NCBI GenBank assembly: GCA_020344315.1
Contig: CP070820.1
Coordinates: forward strand, 874,560-914,221
Reading direction: 5' to 3'
DNA length: 39,662 bases
Source of the DNA: Candidatus Bathyarchaeum sp.
Lineage (GTDB): Archaea > Thermoproteota > Bathyarchaeia > Bathyarchaeales > Bathyarchaeaceae
In this document: in pieces, positions 15,607-23,976 of the stretch
Position numbering within the stretch: the first letter of the stretch is position 1
Layout of the letters: the number at the start of each line of letters is the position of its first letter
The notes under the pieces: model-generated
What the model saw: the letters and a program-made list of their open reading frames with translations, nothing else
What the model was told of the DNA's origin: nothing
Database searches by the model: none
Program-made: the position numbers and the translations under genes

Positions 15607-16913
15607 AAAAGATGAGAATTGTGACGGCTCAGGAATTCAAGGAGGAAATGATTACCCGAGTGGTGAACAGGGGGAAATCTGATCTATCCACGATCTCCTC
15701 CTCTGTTAGAACAATAATAGAGGATGTCAGAGAGAAGGGTGACACAGCCCTTTTGCAGTATACGGAGAAGTTCGACAAAGTACGGATTCCCACATCAAAG
15801 CTCAAGGTTGAAGCTAGAGAGATCAAGGAAGCGTATGAAAAGCTTGAAAAAAGCCAGATCAGCGCTTTAAGGAAGGCCGCCACCAATATTGCAAGTTTCC
15901 ACAAGGAACAGGTCAGAGAAAAGTGGACCATGAAAATTGCAGAAGGAGTAACTGTTGGACAGGTTACTCGCCCTCTAGCATCTGTTGGTATCTATGTTCC
16001 TGGAGGAAAGGCAGCTTATCCGTCTTCGGTGCTGATGTGCGCCATCCCCGCTCGGGTAGCTGGAGTCGAAAGGATCATCGTGTGTTCACCACCGGGAAAG
16101 AGTGGAGACGTTAATCCGGCTCTTTTGGTGGCTGCCGATATTGCGGGATTGAGTGAAGTATACCGTGTTGGAGGAGCGCAAGCCATAGCTGCCATGGCTT
16201 ACGGCACAGAGACGGTGCCAAAAGTAGACAAGATCGTGGGTCCAGGAAACGTTTTTGTGACCTCCGCAAAACTGGAGGTAAGCAAGGACGTGGCTATAGA
16301 CGTTCCAGCTGGACCAAGCGAGGTTCTGATAATCGCAGATGAGACCGGCAATGCTTCCTTCATTGCTTCAGACCTTCTTGCTCAGGCAGAACACGACCCT
16401 CAAGCATGGGCGATTCTTCTAACATCATCCAAAGCTTTAGCCTCAGCTGTCAGAGATGAGATTAACAGGCAGATGAAATCCCTCTCCAGAACAGAAATCA
16501 TTAGGTCCTCCATGCAAAAAGGAGGCTTAATAGTGATCGTTCGAGACATTGAAGAGGCGATAGAATACGCAAATTTGATAGCTCCCGAACACCTGCAAAT
16601 CCAAACCAATGCTCCCACCGAAGTTCTCAGCAAGATTCGAAACGCCGGAGCCGTCTTCCTAGGCAACTATTCACCCGTCGCTTTGGGCGATTACTCCTCC
16701 GGGTTGAATCACGTCCTTCCCACGGCAGGCTACGCAAAAATCTACTCCAGTCTCTCAACCTTAGATTTTGTTAAGACACTGAACTTTCTCCAGTGCAGTA
16801 AGGAAGGCTACCGGAATCTGAAAGAGACAGCAGTTACCATCGCTGAAATGGAGGGTTTTGACGGGCACGCAAAATCAGTCTCGATAAGGGAGGATAAAGA
16901 AAATGAAAATTGA
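15603..16913 (+). CDS. hisD: Histidinol dehydrogenase
   Basis: This zinc enzyme oxidises histidinol to histidine in two NAD-dependent steps, the last reactions of the pathway. The 436-residue sequence shows [35 protein letters not shown], and [15 protein letters not shown]. It also has [10 protein letters not shown] with the zinc/substrate residues, and APEHLQI and [18 protein letters not shown] near the C-terminus. All are standard for HisD at normal length. It begins within the stop of hisG (ATGA overlap) and its end overlaps hisC by 11 nt, so translation is coupled. Nothing unusual is seen. Confidence 0.97.
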   Translation: MKKMRIVTAQEFKEEMITRVVNRGKSDLSTISSSVRTIIEDVREKGDTALLQYTEKFDKVRIPTSKLKVEAREIKEAYEKLEKSQISALRKAATNIASFHKEQVREKWTMKIAEGVTVGQVTRPLASVGIYVPGGKAAYPSSVLMCAIPARVAGVERIIVCSPPGKSGDVNPALLVAADIAGLSEVYRVGGAQAIAAMAYGTETVPKVDKIVGPGNVFVTSAKLEVSKDVAIDVPAGPSEVLIIADETGNASFIASDLLAQAEHDPQAWAILLTSSKALASAVRDEINRQMKSLSRTEIIRSSMQKGGLIVIVRDIEEAIEYANLIAPEHLQIQTNAPTEVLSKIRNAGAVFLGNYSPVALGDYSSGLNHVLPTAGYAKIYSSLSTLDFVKTLNFLQCSKEGYRNLKETAVTIAEMEGFDGHAKSVSIREDKENEN

Positions 16914-17994
16914 AGACTTGGTTCAAAAGGAAGTTAGAAATCTTTCCTGCTACGAGGTTGAGACAATCCTTGGGCGCAAACTCTGTGAAAAAATCGTGAA
17001 GATGGACTTCAACGAAAATTTCGCCATGCCACGTGATATTATAGAAAAACTGTTACTTGATGCCTGCAGAAGCATCGACGTTCGAGCATACCCTCCACCT
17101 CGCGGATGCATGGCAGTCAAAGCAATCTCAACCTTCCTCGGCTTCAACGAATCTGAAATCTCTGTGGCGAACGGTGCAGATGAGGTCATGGATTTGCTCA
17201 TGAAGGTGTTTGTCCGAAGGGGTTCGAAAGTCTTGGTTGTTGAGCCCACATTTCCCATGTATACTTTCTTCGCGCAGTTGTATGGAGGCAAAACGGTCAC
17301 AAGTATGCTTGGACCCAACTTCGAGTTGGATGTTGACGCTATATTGAAGAAAGCGGAGAGGGATACTTCTCTGCTTTTTGTTTGTTCCCCAAACAATCCC
17401 ACAGGCAACCAATTCCGAGAAACGGACATCAAAAGACTCTTGCAGGAATTTAACGGTGTTGTTGTTGTGGACGAGGCATATGCTGACTTCGCTCGATATT
17501 CGGTCATCAACTGGGTGAGAGACTATGAGAACCTTGCCGTGTTACGAAGCTTTTCGAAGGCCTTCGGTTTGGCTGGACTCCGCCTCGGCTATCTAGTTTC
17601 AAACAGCACCCTTGTTAAGTATGTCCAGAGAGTGATGGATCCCTTCAATTTGAACGTAATAACTCAACAGCTCATAACATTTGCGCTACAGAACTGGAAT
17701 TACTTCGAAGAACGAATCAACTTCGTAGTCAACGAACGAGAATGGCTAATTGACAACCTAAAACGAGTCGATGGAGTAACTCCTTATCCTTCGGACGCAA
17801 ATTTCATTCTCTTCAAAGTAACTAATGGCAATCTTACCTCTGCCATCGTTAAAGAGAGACTTGAAAACAGAAATGTCTTGGTGAAGGATAGGGGGCACCT
17901 GCCTCTCCTAGAGAATTGCATACGCGTCACCGTTGGAACCCGAAACATGAACAAAACCTTCCTTTCAGCTCTGAAAGAGTCTCTGGAGGAATAG
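16903..17994 (+). CDS. hisC: Histidinol-phosphate aminotransferase
   Basis: This is a PLP enzyme of the fold-type I aminotransferase family that converts imidazole-acetol phosphate and glutamate to histidinol phosphate. Visible features are MDFNENFAMP near the N-terminus, ANGADEVMDLL (cofactor phosphate region), and SPNNPTGN at 162-169. VVVDEAYADF follows, then the PLP lysine K219 in SFSKAFGLAGLRLGY, and RVTVGT near the C-terminus. The length of 363 aa is normal. It overlaps the end of hisD and is followed six bases later by the HAD-phosphatase gene, whose product would act on this enzyme's product. Confidence 0.96.
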   Translation: MKIEDLVQKEVRNLSCYEVETILGRKLCEKIVKMDFNENFAMPRDIIEKLLLDACRSIDVRAYPPPRGCMAVKAISTFLGFNESEISVANGADEVMDLLMKVFVRRGSKVLVVEPTFPMYTFFAQLYGGKTVTSMLGPNFELDVDAILKKAERDTSLLFVCSPNNPTGNQFRETDIKRLLQEFNGVVVVDEAYADFARYSVINWVRDYENLAVLRSFSKAFGLAGLRLGYLVSNSTLVKYVQRVMDPFNLNVITQQLITFALQNWNYFEERINFVVNEREWLIDNLKRVDGVTPYPSDANFILFKVTNGNLTSAIVKERLENRNVLVKDRGHLPLLENCIRVTVGTRNMNKTFLSALKESLEE

Positions 17995-17999
17995 GCAGA

Positions 18000-19151
18000 A
18001 TGGCTTACCGACTGTTGAACAAAGAAAGGCAGATATACCTGAGAGAAGGCTCCGAGGAGACTCTTCGCGGAATCGATAGGATAATCTTTGACTTCGACGG
18101 TGTGCTTGTTCAAACTTCCCAGTCATACCGCCAGACCATAAGGAAAGTTGTTGACTACTACTTCCTAGAAATTTTAGGTCTTAAAGGAGAGGAAGGGAAG
18201 CTAGCCACTTTACGGGATATTCAGAAGTTTAAGGACACAGGAATGTACAACAACGATTGGAACCTCTCCTACGCCTTCATCACCTACTACCTCAACCTCA
18301 TAATCAGAGAACTCAAACAGAAAAACGCCCTCCAAGACTTCACAAAACAATTCAACAACCTCCAGTTCTCAGATCTTCAGAGCTTCATTCAAATTCTCAA
18401 AGCAGTCAGTGCCTTCCTTAGACGTTACGGAGTGAACGGAACTGACCTTGTTAATCTAAAAAACGATGATATTGTTGGCTTGGATTTATTCTTGGCACAA
18501 GCTAACCTTAAAGTTGGAGAGGACGAACGAAGGCTTGCTAGAAAGTTGGTTCCCTATGACCTTGAGAAGCCTGACCTGTTGAAGCGCTTGTTTGAGGAAA
18601 CGTATCTAGGCAGAAGGCTATTCAACAAAATTTATGGTGTATCATCTATCTTCGATTTTAGTGAAAGCTTTCTGGACAAAGAGGCGTTCATTCCCACCAA
18701 AGAGACCTTTAACGTACTTCTGCAACAGTTTGGCAAATTCGGGATATACTCAGGAAGACCCAGAATGCAAGGCATGTACATCTTAGAAAATTACAACTAT
18801 ACGGGATACTTTGATGAGAACAGAGCTGTTTTCCTTGGAGACCTCCTCAAATCCGAACTTGAAATGGAAAAGCTCGGAAAACCAAATCCCACTCTCTTCA
18901 TCGAGTTAATCGAGAAGTTCTCTGGTAAGGCAAGTGGGGTGACGTATGTGGGAGATGGAATCGCAGACGCCCTGCTTGTTGAAAACGCAAGGTCCAAAGG
19001 ACTTGAGAACCTATCATTTCTGGGTGTCCTGTCCTCATCAGAGGATTCCAATAAACTTTTTACCGAATACGCCAAACATGGGGCTGACGCCGTTATAACG
19101 GATGTAAATGATATTCCATACATACTCACGAGTTTGGGAGGAAGTGTTTGA
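18000..19151 (+). CDS. HAD-superfamily phosphatase, candidate histidinol-phosphate phosphatase
   Basis: The protein shows the four HAD motifs: DFDGV (D31 and D33) at the N-terminus, S251 in GIYSGRP, K294 in KLGKPNP, and GDGIAD (D319, D323) at the C-terminus. Between motifs I and II lies an unusually large, mostly helical insert of about 200 residues that would act as a cap over the active site. No PHP-type, inositol-monophosphatase-type (HisN) or fused HisB phosphatase is in this operon. The gene sits between hisC and hisB, so dephosphorylation of histidinol phosphate is the obvious job; this is inference from position. The start is ATG 18000, with GGAGG 10 nt upstream. A longer frame from 17916 overlaps hisC and looks spurious. 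Confidence 0.85.
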   Translation: MAYRLLNKERQIYLREGSEETLRGIDRIIFDFDGVLVQTSQSYRQTIRKVVDYYFLEILGLKGEEGKLATLRDIQKFKDTGMYNNDWNLSYAFITYYLNLIIRELKQKNALQDFTKQFNNLQFSDLQSFIQILKAVSAFLRRYGVNGTDLVNLKNDDIVGLDLFLAQANLKVGEDERRLARKLVPYDLEKPDLLKRLFEETYLGRRLFNKIYGVSSIFDFSESFLDKEAFIPTKETFNVLLQQFGKFGIYSGRPRMQGMYILENYNYTGYFDENRAVFLGDLLKSELEMEKLGKPNPTLFIELIEKFSGKASGVTYVGDGIADALLVENARSKGLENLSFLGVLSSSEDSNKLFTEYAKHGADAVITDVNDIPYILTSLGGSV

Positions 19152-19152
19152 A

Positions 19153-19731
19153 ATGAGAAAAGTGAAGGTTGAAAGAAAAACGAAAGAAGTGGACATAACC
19201 ATGGAGCTAGATGTGGACGGAAAAGGAACTGTAGAGGTGGAGACAGGCGTCAAGTTTCTGAACCACCTTCTAGTCACTATAGCTAAACACGGTCTCTTCG
19301 ACCTGAAAGTAAAAGCAACAGGAGACCTAACGCACCATATCAGCGAAGATGTAGCCTTGGTATTGGGCGAGGCACTGCGTAAAGTAGTGGAAAAAAGGAA
19401 GGGAATCAAACGGTTCGGGTCAGCCTATGTTCCCATGGACGACTCTCTGGCAAGAGCTACAGTAGACTTGGGCGGAAGAGCCTACATTATTAGAAACCTT
19501 GGACTCATGCAGCCTCAGATCGAAGACCTGAAAACTGAGGACATAGAACACTTCTTCGACTCTCTAGCCCAAGCTTCGAAAGCAAACCTGCACATAACGG
19601 TTCTCTACGGTAGCAACGAACACCACAAAATAGAGGCAGCTGTGAAAGCCTTAGCTCTTGCATTAAGGCAGGCTCTAGAGGTGGAGCCAAGAATCGGAGA
19701 TGAGGTTCCAAGCGCAAAGGGGGTTCTGTAA
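19153..19731 (+). CDS. hisB: Imidazoleglycerol-phosphate dehydratase
   Basis: This manganese enzyme dehydrates imidazoleglycerol phosphate. The two metal-binding His-His repeats are visible: THHISEDVAL in the first half and EHHKIEAAVKALALAL in the second. The usual FFDHML segment reads FLNHLL here, with the metal-binding histidine kept and the aspartate changed to asparagine. GDEVPSAKGVL is the expected C-terminus. The length of 192 aa is that of a single-domain HisB, with no fused phosphatase. ATG 19153 follows the stop of the HAD gene by one base and has GGAGG 11 nt before it. Confidence 0.95.
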   Translation: MRKVKVERKTKEVDITMELDVDGKGTVEVETGVKFLNHLLVTIAKHGLFDLKVKATGDLTHHISEDVALVLGEALRKVVEKRKGIKRFGSAYVPMDDSLARATVDLGGRAYIIRNLGLMQPQIEDLKTEDIEHFFDSLAQASKANLHITVLYGSNEHHKIEAAVKALALALRQALEVEPRIGDEVPSAKGVL

Positions 19732-19742
19732 CGGCACCTCAA

Positions 19743-20342
19743 GTGGCAGTCGTAGATTATGGTGTGGGAAACCTGAGAAGCATCAGGAGAGGGCTCGAAA
19801 GATCGGGAGCTCAAGTCCACATTACTCACAACCCAAACGACTTGCGAAAATCCGATGCCATAGTTCTTCCTGGTGTTGGCGCCTTTGCCCCAGCAGTCAA
19901 AAATCTAGTTCCTGTCACTGATGTATTGAAGGAGGCGCTGGAGTATGGAAAGCCGATTCTTGGAGTATGTTTGGGTCTGCAGCTTCTCTTCACACGGAGC
20001 AACGAAGGCGGATCAATAAGGGGACTGGACTTCATCTCAGGAGAGATCATCAAATTGCCTGAGAACGTAAAGATTCCTCAAATGGGATGGAACACCATTG
20101 ACATAGTGCAGTCTCATCCGTTGCTCGAGGGGGTTAAAGACAACTCTTACTTCTATTTCGTCCACTCCTACTATCCGCACCCCTCAGACCCGGAGGTAAT
20201 CGTAGCAACTACAGAATATGGAGTCAATTTTCCTTCAATGGTTGCAAAACAGAATCTCTTTGCAACACAATTTCACCCTGAAAAAAGCAGTAAAACCGGA
20301 TTAATTATCCTGAAGAACTTCGTGAGGATTGTGAAGAGGTAG
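19743..20342 (+). CDS. hisH: Imidazole glycerol phosphate synthase, glutamine amidotransferase subunit
   Basis: HisH hydrolyses glutamine and passes ammonia to HisF. The sequence has VVDYGVGNLRSI at the N-terminus, PGVGAF, and the nucleophile cysteine in GVCLGLQLLF. PQMGWN (oxyanion region) and the His/Glu of the triad in FHPEKS are also present. The length is 199 aa. The start is GTG at 19743; no clear ribosome binding site is close, but the preceding hisB stop is only 11 nt away. HisF lies two genes downstream, with hisA between them. Confidence 0.95.
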   Translation: MAVVDYGVGNLRSIRRGLERSGAQVHITHNPNDLRKSDAIVLPGVGAFAPAVKNLVPVTDVLKEALEYGKPILGVCLGLQLLFTRSNEGGSIRGLDFISGEIIKLPENVKIPQMGWNTIDIVQSHPLLEGVKDNSYFYFVHSYYPHPSDPEVIVATTEYGVNFPSMVAKQNLFATQFHPEKSSKTGLIILKNFVRIVKR

Positions 20343-20347
20343 CCAAG

Positions 20348-21070
20348 ATGTTAGTTATTCCTGCAGTTGACGTTTTAGAAGGGAAATGCGTTAGATTGGT
20401 TCGTGGAGACCCAAAGAAAAGCAAGGTCTACTATGAGGATCCGTTAGAAGCAGCTCGGCTGCTGGAGAACCAAGGGGCAGAGCTCATCCATCTAATCGAC
20501 TTGGATGCAGCACTAGGTTCCGGACAGAACATGGAAACAATCAAAAACCTAATGAAGAATATTGATGTGAAGGTACAGGTCGGCGGAGGAATCAGAACCC
20601 TAGAAAAAGCCGATGCACTGCTGAAACTAGGCGCCTATCGAATAATCTTCGGAACAGCCGCAGTTCAGAATCCCTCATTGGTCGAAGAGGCCGTAAATCA
20701 ACACGGATCAAAAAGCGTTGCCGTAGCAATAGACGAAAAGAAAGGAAAAGTTACATATCACGGCTGGAAGAACAGGTCCGAGATAGATTATCTAGACCTC
20801 GCCCGCTCTTTCGAAGCCATAGGAGTTGGCGCCTTAATCTTCACCTCCGTCAGCGTGGATGGAACCTTGAAGGGACCAAGAATTGAAAAGATCACAAAGT
20901 TGGTGGAAGCGGTGAGAGTTCCTGTCATAGCATCCGGTGGCGTAGCCAGCCTCGATGACTTGGTGGAGTTAGCTGGGACAGGAGTAGAGGGTGTAGTGGT
21001 TGGCGCCGCCCTTTACGAGAAAAAGTTTACCCTTAAAGAGGCTTTGGAGGTTGTGAAAAATGTTAGCTAA
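20348..21070 (+). CDS. hisA: Phosphoribosylformimino-5-aminoimidazole carboxamide ribotide isomerase
   Basis: HisA opens the ribose of ProFAR by an Amadori rearrangement. It is a TIM barrel of 240 residues with the catalytic aspartate in [22 protein letters not shown] and the matching [10 protein letters not shown] form the two phosphate-binding sites, and [15 protein letters not shown] carries the second catalytic aspartate region. It is clearly HisA rather than HisF by IPAVDV and the short length. It begins 5 nt after hisH and overlaps hisF by 11 nt. Confidence 0.95.
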   Translation: MLVIPAVDVLEGKCVRLVRGDPKKSKVYYEDPLEAARLLENQGAELIHLIDLDAALGSGQNMETIKNLMKNIDVKVQVGGGIRTLEKADALLKLGAYRIIFGTAAVQNPSLVEEAVNQHGSKSVAVAIDEKKGKVTYHGWKNRSEIDYLDLARSFEAIGVGALIFTSVSVDGTLKGPRIEKITKLVEAVRVPVIASGGVASLDDLVELAGTGVEGVVVGAALYEKKFTLKEALEVVKNVS

Positions 21071-21869
21071 AAGAATAGTGCCCTGCCTTGACGTTAAGGA
21101 CGGAAAGGTTGTTAAGGGCGTCCAATTCGTGAACCTGAAAATTGAAGGAGACCCTGCGGAGCTAGCGGCAGCCTATGAAGAACAGGGCGCTGACGAGCTG
21201 GTTTTCCTAGATATTACTGCTTCTCACGAGAAAAGGGATACAATGTTGGATGTTGTGAAAAAAACATCAGATATGGTCTCTATTCCCTTCACCGTGGGCG
21301 GGGGCATCAGAAACATCACCGACATCCAGAATGCCCTATCCGCTGGGGCAGACAAGGTTTCCATAAACACTGCAGCGGTTAGAGAGCCTGAACTTGTGAG
21401 GGCATCGGCTGAGGTTTTTGGTAGTCAATGTATAATTGTTGCTATAGATGCCAAGAGAGTTTACGTGGAAGAAAGTTTGCCTGACAAGACGGTTGTGGAG
21501 ACTGCGAAGGGGCTATGTTGGTGGGAAATCTACGTTGAGGGAGGAAGAGTGCCTACAGGAATAGACGCCATGGCTTGGGCTAAGACCGTGAAAGAACTGG
21601 GTGCAGGGGAACTTTTGCCAACTAGCATGGACTGCGACGGAACCCAAGACGGCTACGACATTCCCTTGACAAGAACCATGAGTAAAGCAACGAACCTGCC
21701 GATAATTGCCAGCGGAGGCGCCGGAAACCTTGATCACATCTACGAGGTTTTGACGGCTGGAGACGCTGACGCCGCCTTAGCAGCTTCTATCTTCCATCGG
21801 TCCCAGTATTCTGTGGGAGAGGTTAAGAGGTTCCTCGCTACGAAGGGAGTGCCGGTGCGTCTAGTCTAA
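21060..21869 (+). CDS. hisF: Imidazole glycerol phosphate synthase, cyclase subunit
   Basis: HisF is the TIM-barrel cyclase that uses ammonia from HisH to form imidazoleglycerol phosphate and AICAR. Characteristic segments are [20 protein letters not shown] (catalytic aspartate D11), FTVGGGIRN, and [12 protein letters not shown]. Further on are [28 protein letters not shown] (second catalytic aspartate), and [10 protein letters not shown]. The 269-residue length is slightly above the usual 252, mainly through an insert around residues 139-160. It overlaps the end of hisA. Confidence 0.96.
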   Translation: MLAKRIVPCLDVKDGKVVKGVQFVNLKIEGDPAELAAAYEEQGADELVFLDITASHEKRDTMLDVVKKTSDMVSIPFTVGGGIRNITDIQNALSAGADKVSINTAAVREPELVRASAEVFGSQCIIVAIDAKRVYVEESLPDKTVVETAKGLCWWEIYVEGGRVPTGIDAMAWAKTVKELGAGELLPTSMDCDGTQDGYDIPLTRTMSKATNLPIIASGGAGNLDHIYEVLTAGDADAALAASIFHRSQYSVGEVKRFLATKGVPVRLV

Positions 21870-21884
21870 CGGAGGAAGAGAATT

Positions 21885-22547
21885 TTGGTCTTGCAACTTA
21901 ATGAAACTAAGATTGACGAATTTGTTAAAAAGGTGAACTTTGAGAAGGGTAAGGGTCTTGTTCCCGCTGTTATTCAAGATGCGTCGAACGATAGGGTTTT
22001 AATGCAAGCCTTCATGAATGAGGAGGCTTTGCGGTTGACGCTTGCAAGTGGCAAGGCGCATTTCTGGAGCAGAACCCGTGAAAGAATATGGCTTAAAGGC
22101 GAAGAGTCTGGGCATCATTCACTAGTACAGAATGCTGTCTTAGACTGTGACAATGACGCAATTCTCTTTAAGGTTCAGCAGATTGGTCCAGTGTGTCACA
22201 CAGGCGAAGAGACGTGCTTCTACAAGCCCCTGATCGCAGAAGAAGAACAGGGGGTTGATGCAAAGATAGTTGAAAGGATTTTTGAGGTTATAAAAGAACG
22301 GATTCGGAATCCCACAGAGAAGTCCTATGTCTCCCGCCTGACTGCTGAAGGAGAGGACGCTGTTCTTCAGAAGATAGGGGAAGAGAATGTGGAACTTGTC
22401 CTTGCAGTAAAAGAAGGCAATGTCAAGGAGATCACGCATGAAGCAGCTGACGTGCTGTTTCATATCTTAGTGCTCTTCGCGCAAAGAGGCTTAAAGCTTA
22501 CCAGCATCTTCGAAGAACTGGAACGTCGCCACAAAAGAAAAACATAA
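21885..22547 (+). CDS. hisIE: Bifunctional phosphoribosyl-AMP cyclohydrolase / phosphoribosyl-ATP pyrophosphatase
   Basis: This protein carries out steps 2 and 3 of the pathway in one chain. Residues about 1-115 are the HisI cyclohydrolase, with FWSRTRERIWLKGEESGH, the metal site VLDCDNDA, and GPVCHTGEETCFY. Residues about 125-215 are the HisE pyrophosphohydrolase, with KSYVSRLTAEGEDAVLQKIGEENVE (acidic metal-binding helix) and HEAADVLFHILVLF. HisIE fusions are typical of bacteria, and many archaea have separate genes. The start is TTG at 21885, nine bases after GGAGG (21871-21875). It is the last gene of the operon and converges with the E1-like gene. Confidence 0.95.
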   Translation: MVLQLNETKIDEFVKKVNFEKGKGLVPAVIQDASNDRVLMQAFMNEEALRLTLASGKAHFWSRTRERIWLKGEESGHHSLVQNAVLDCDNDAILFKVQQIGPVCHTGEETCFYKPLIAEEEQGVDAKIVERIFEVIKERIRNPTEKSYVSRLTAEGEDAVLQKIGEENVELVLAVKEGNVKEITHEAADVLFHILVLFAQRGLKLTSIFEELERRHKRKT

Positions 22548-22575
22548 AATCCACAAAAATGAACAGATTTTAATT

Positions 22576-23691
22576 TTACACAATTAATTCTTCAGAGATG
22601 CCAAGCCCATCAACAAGTGTTTCGCGGAAAATGCTGAGGGCTTCTTGCTTTTCTTTTGGGCCTTCTATGATCATGACTCCGCTTTTGAGAATGCTGGCAG
22701 AGACTTTCTGATCTTTGTCAAAGGTTAGGCCGAGGGAAGCGTTGATTTTTACCTTGAAACCCTTTTTCTTGAGATATGGTAGTAATTCATTAAGGTTAAT
22801 CTGAAGAGTTTTTCTTGGGATGATGACGAATACTTTTTTTCCGCTTCTCCCACAGATTTCTTCAACCAGTTCTCGTTTAAGGGGCATAGGGGAATCTGAG
22901 GGTGTTGATCCGCAGACTGGGCATTCGTCAACTTTTGAGAGGCGAATTTCGTTGAATTCTACATGTTCTATATCAACGTGGAAGAGTTTGTTGGCTAAAC
23001 GAGGTTGTTTTCCTGTAAGTATCCTGATGGCTTCACTGACTTCTAGGCTTGCTATTATACCCAATAGTGAAGGATGGACTCCCACCACTCCGCATTTTGG
23101 CAGCTTGTCATCATCAAGGTTGCCGTAGAAACATTCGAGACATGCTGTTTTCCCCGGAATTATTGTAGAGACGTTGCCTGCGGTTGTTATTGCGGCTCCA
23201 AAAATGTAGGGTATGCCAAGTTTGACGCAGGCTCTGTTTATGGCGTAACGAGCTGTCATGCTGTCTAAACAGTCAATCACAACATCCATGCCCTTTACTA
23301 TTTCTTCAGCGTTATCCTCATTCATGTAGAGGGGAAGAGACTCTATTTCGATGTAAGGATTCAGTCTATGCAACTTCTTGGCAGCAACCTCAACCTTCGG
23401 ATATCCTATATCATCAACTCCGTAGAGATGCTGCCTATGCAAATTAGCTAATTCCACGACGTCCCGATCAACGAGACGCAAATGTCCAACTCCAATGGCG
23501 GCTAATTGCGTCGCAGCGGGAGAGCCTAATCCACCCAAGCCCAGCAGGCAAGCTTTGGCGTTTTTAAGTTTCAACTGGGCATTGTATCCCAGTTCAGCCA
23601 GAACAATCTGCCTTGAATAATACTCCAATTCTTCGCGAGAAAGATCTAACTGGTTTTGTTTGGTGTTTTTTGCCTCACTGCGGTGAGTCAT
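22576..23691 (-). CDS. E1-like activating enzyme (ThiF/MoeB/HesA family) with extra C-terminal domain
   Basis: This family adenylates the C-terminal glycine of a ubiquitin-like sulfur carrier. The sequence shows the ATP loop GLGGLG at 51-56, D75, and N83/R86/Q87 of NLHRQ. It also has zinc cysteines C184 and C187 (CLEC) with C257 and C260 (CPVC), and a likely catalytic C200 in KCGVVG. After about residue 270 comes an extension of roughly 100 residues (SGKKVFVIIPRKTLQINLNELL...) that I do not recognise and that is not a rhodanese by eye. The carrier gene stops 6 nt upstream of this start, so they form an operon with threonine synthase. The activated carrier may give sulfur for cofactors or amino acids, or modify proteins. 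Confidence 0.9.
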   Translation of the reverse strand: MTHRSEAKNTKQNQLDLSREELEYYSRQIVLAELGYNAQLKLKNAKACLLGLGGLGSPAATQLAAIGVGHLRLVDRDVVELANLHRQHLYGVDDIGYPKVEVAAKKLHRLNPYIEIESLPLYMNEDNAEEIVKGMDVVIDCLDSMTARYAINRACVKLGIPYIFGAAITTAGNVSTIIPGKTACLECFYGNLDDDKLPKCGVVGVHPSLLGIIASLEVSEAIRILTGKQPRLANKLFHVDIEHVEFNEIRLSKVDECPVCGSTPSDSPMPLKRELVEEICGRSGKKVFVIIPRKTLQINLNELLPYLKKKGFKVKINASLGLTFDKDQKVSASILKSGVMIIEGPKEKQEALSIFRETLVDGLGISEELIV

Positions 23692-23697
23692 TTAGGT

Positions 23698-23976
23698 TTA
23701 GCCTCCCACTACTGCTGGAAGAATTAACACTTCGTCTCCATCGTTGAGCGGAGTGTCAAGCTCCTTGAGGAAGCGAATATCTTTACCGTTTATATAGATT
23801 CTGATGTGTCTTTGAGGATTTCCCTCACTATCTAGTATCTTTGTTTTGAAATCTTCCCCGTTTTTCCCACTCAAAGAATCTAGAGTCTCCTTTAACGAAG
23901 AGCCCTTTGCTTTTACTTCTTTCTTCCCTAAGGCTGTTGCTAAAGTTGCGAAGACACGTAAAGTCACTTTTGCCAT
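23698..23976 (-). CDS. MoaD/ThiS-like sulfur carrier (SAMP-like, C-terminal GG)
   Basis: This is a 92-residue beta-grasp protein. It has the MoaD-like start VTLRVFATLATALGKKEV, the segment IRIYINGKDIRFL, and the end DGDEVLILPAVVGG. The C-terminal Gly-Gly is exposed with no extra residues, so it could be adenylated directly by the E1-like enzyme encoded next and converted to a thiocarboxylate. The start overlaps the end of the threonine synthase gene by 13 nt. Possible roles are sulfur donor for molybdopterin, thiolated tRNA, cysteine or homocysteine, or protein conjugation as for archaeal SAMPs. The PLP-enzyme neighbours favour amino-acid sulfur transfer. That last point is inference. Confidence 0.92.
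   Translation of the reverse strand: MAKVTLRVFATLATALGKKEVKAKGSSLKETLDSLSGKNGEDFKTKILDSEGNPQRHIRIYINGKDIRFLKELDTPLNDGDEVLILPAVVGG

Noticed and set aside
17916-17999. N-terminal extension of the HAD phosphatase from ATG 17916
   Set aside because: It overlaps hisC by 79 nt and encodes an unconserved sequence. ATG 18000 has a good ribosome binding site.
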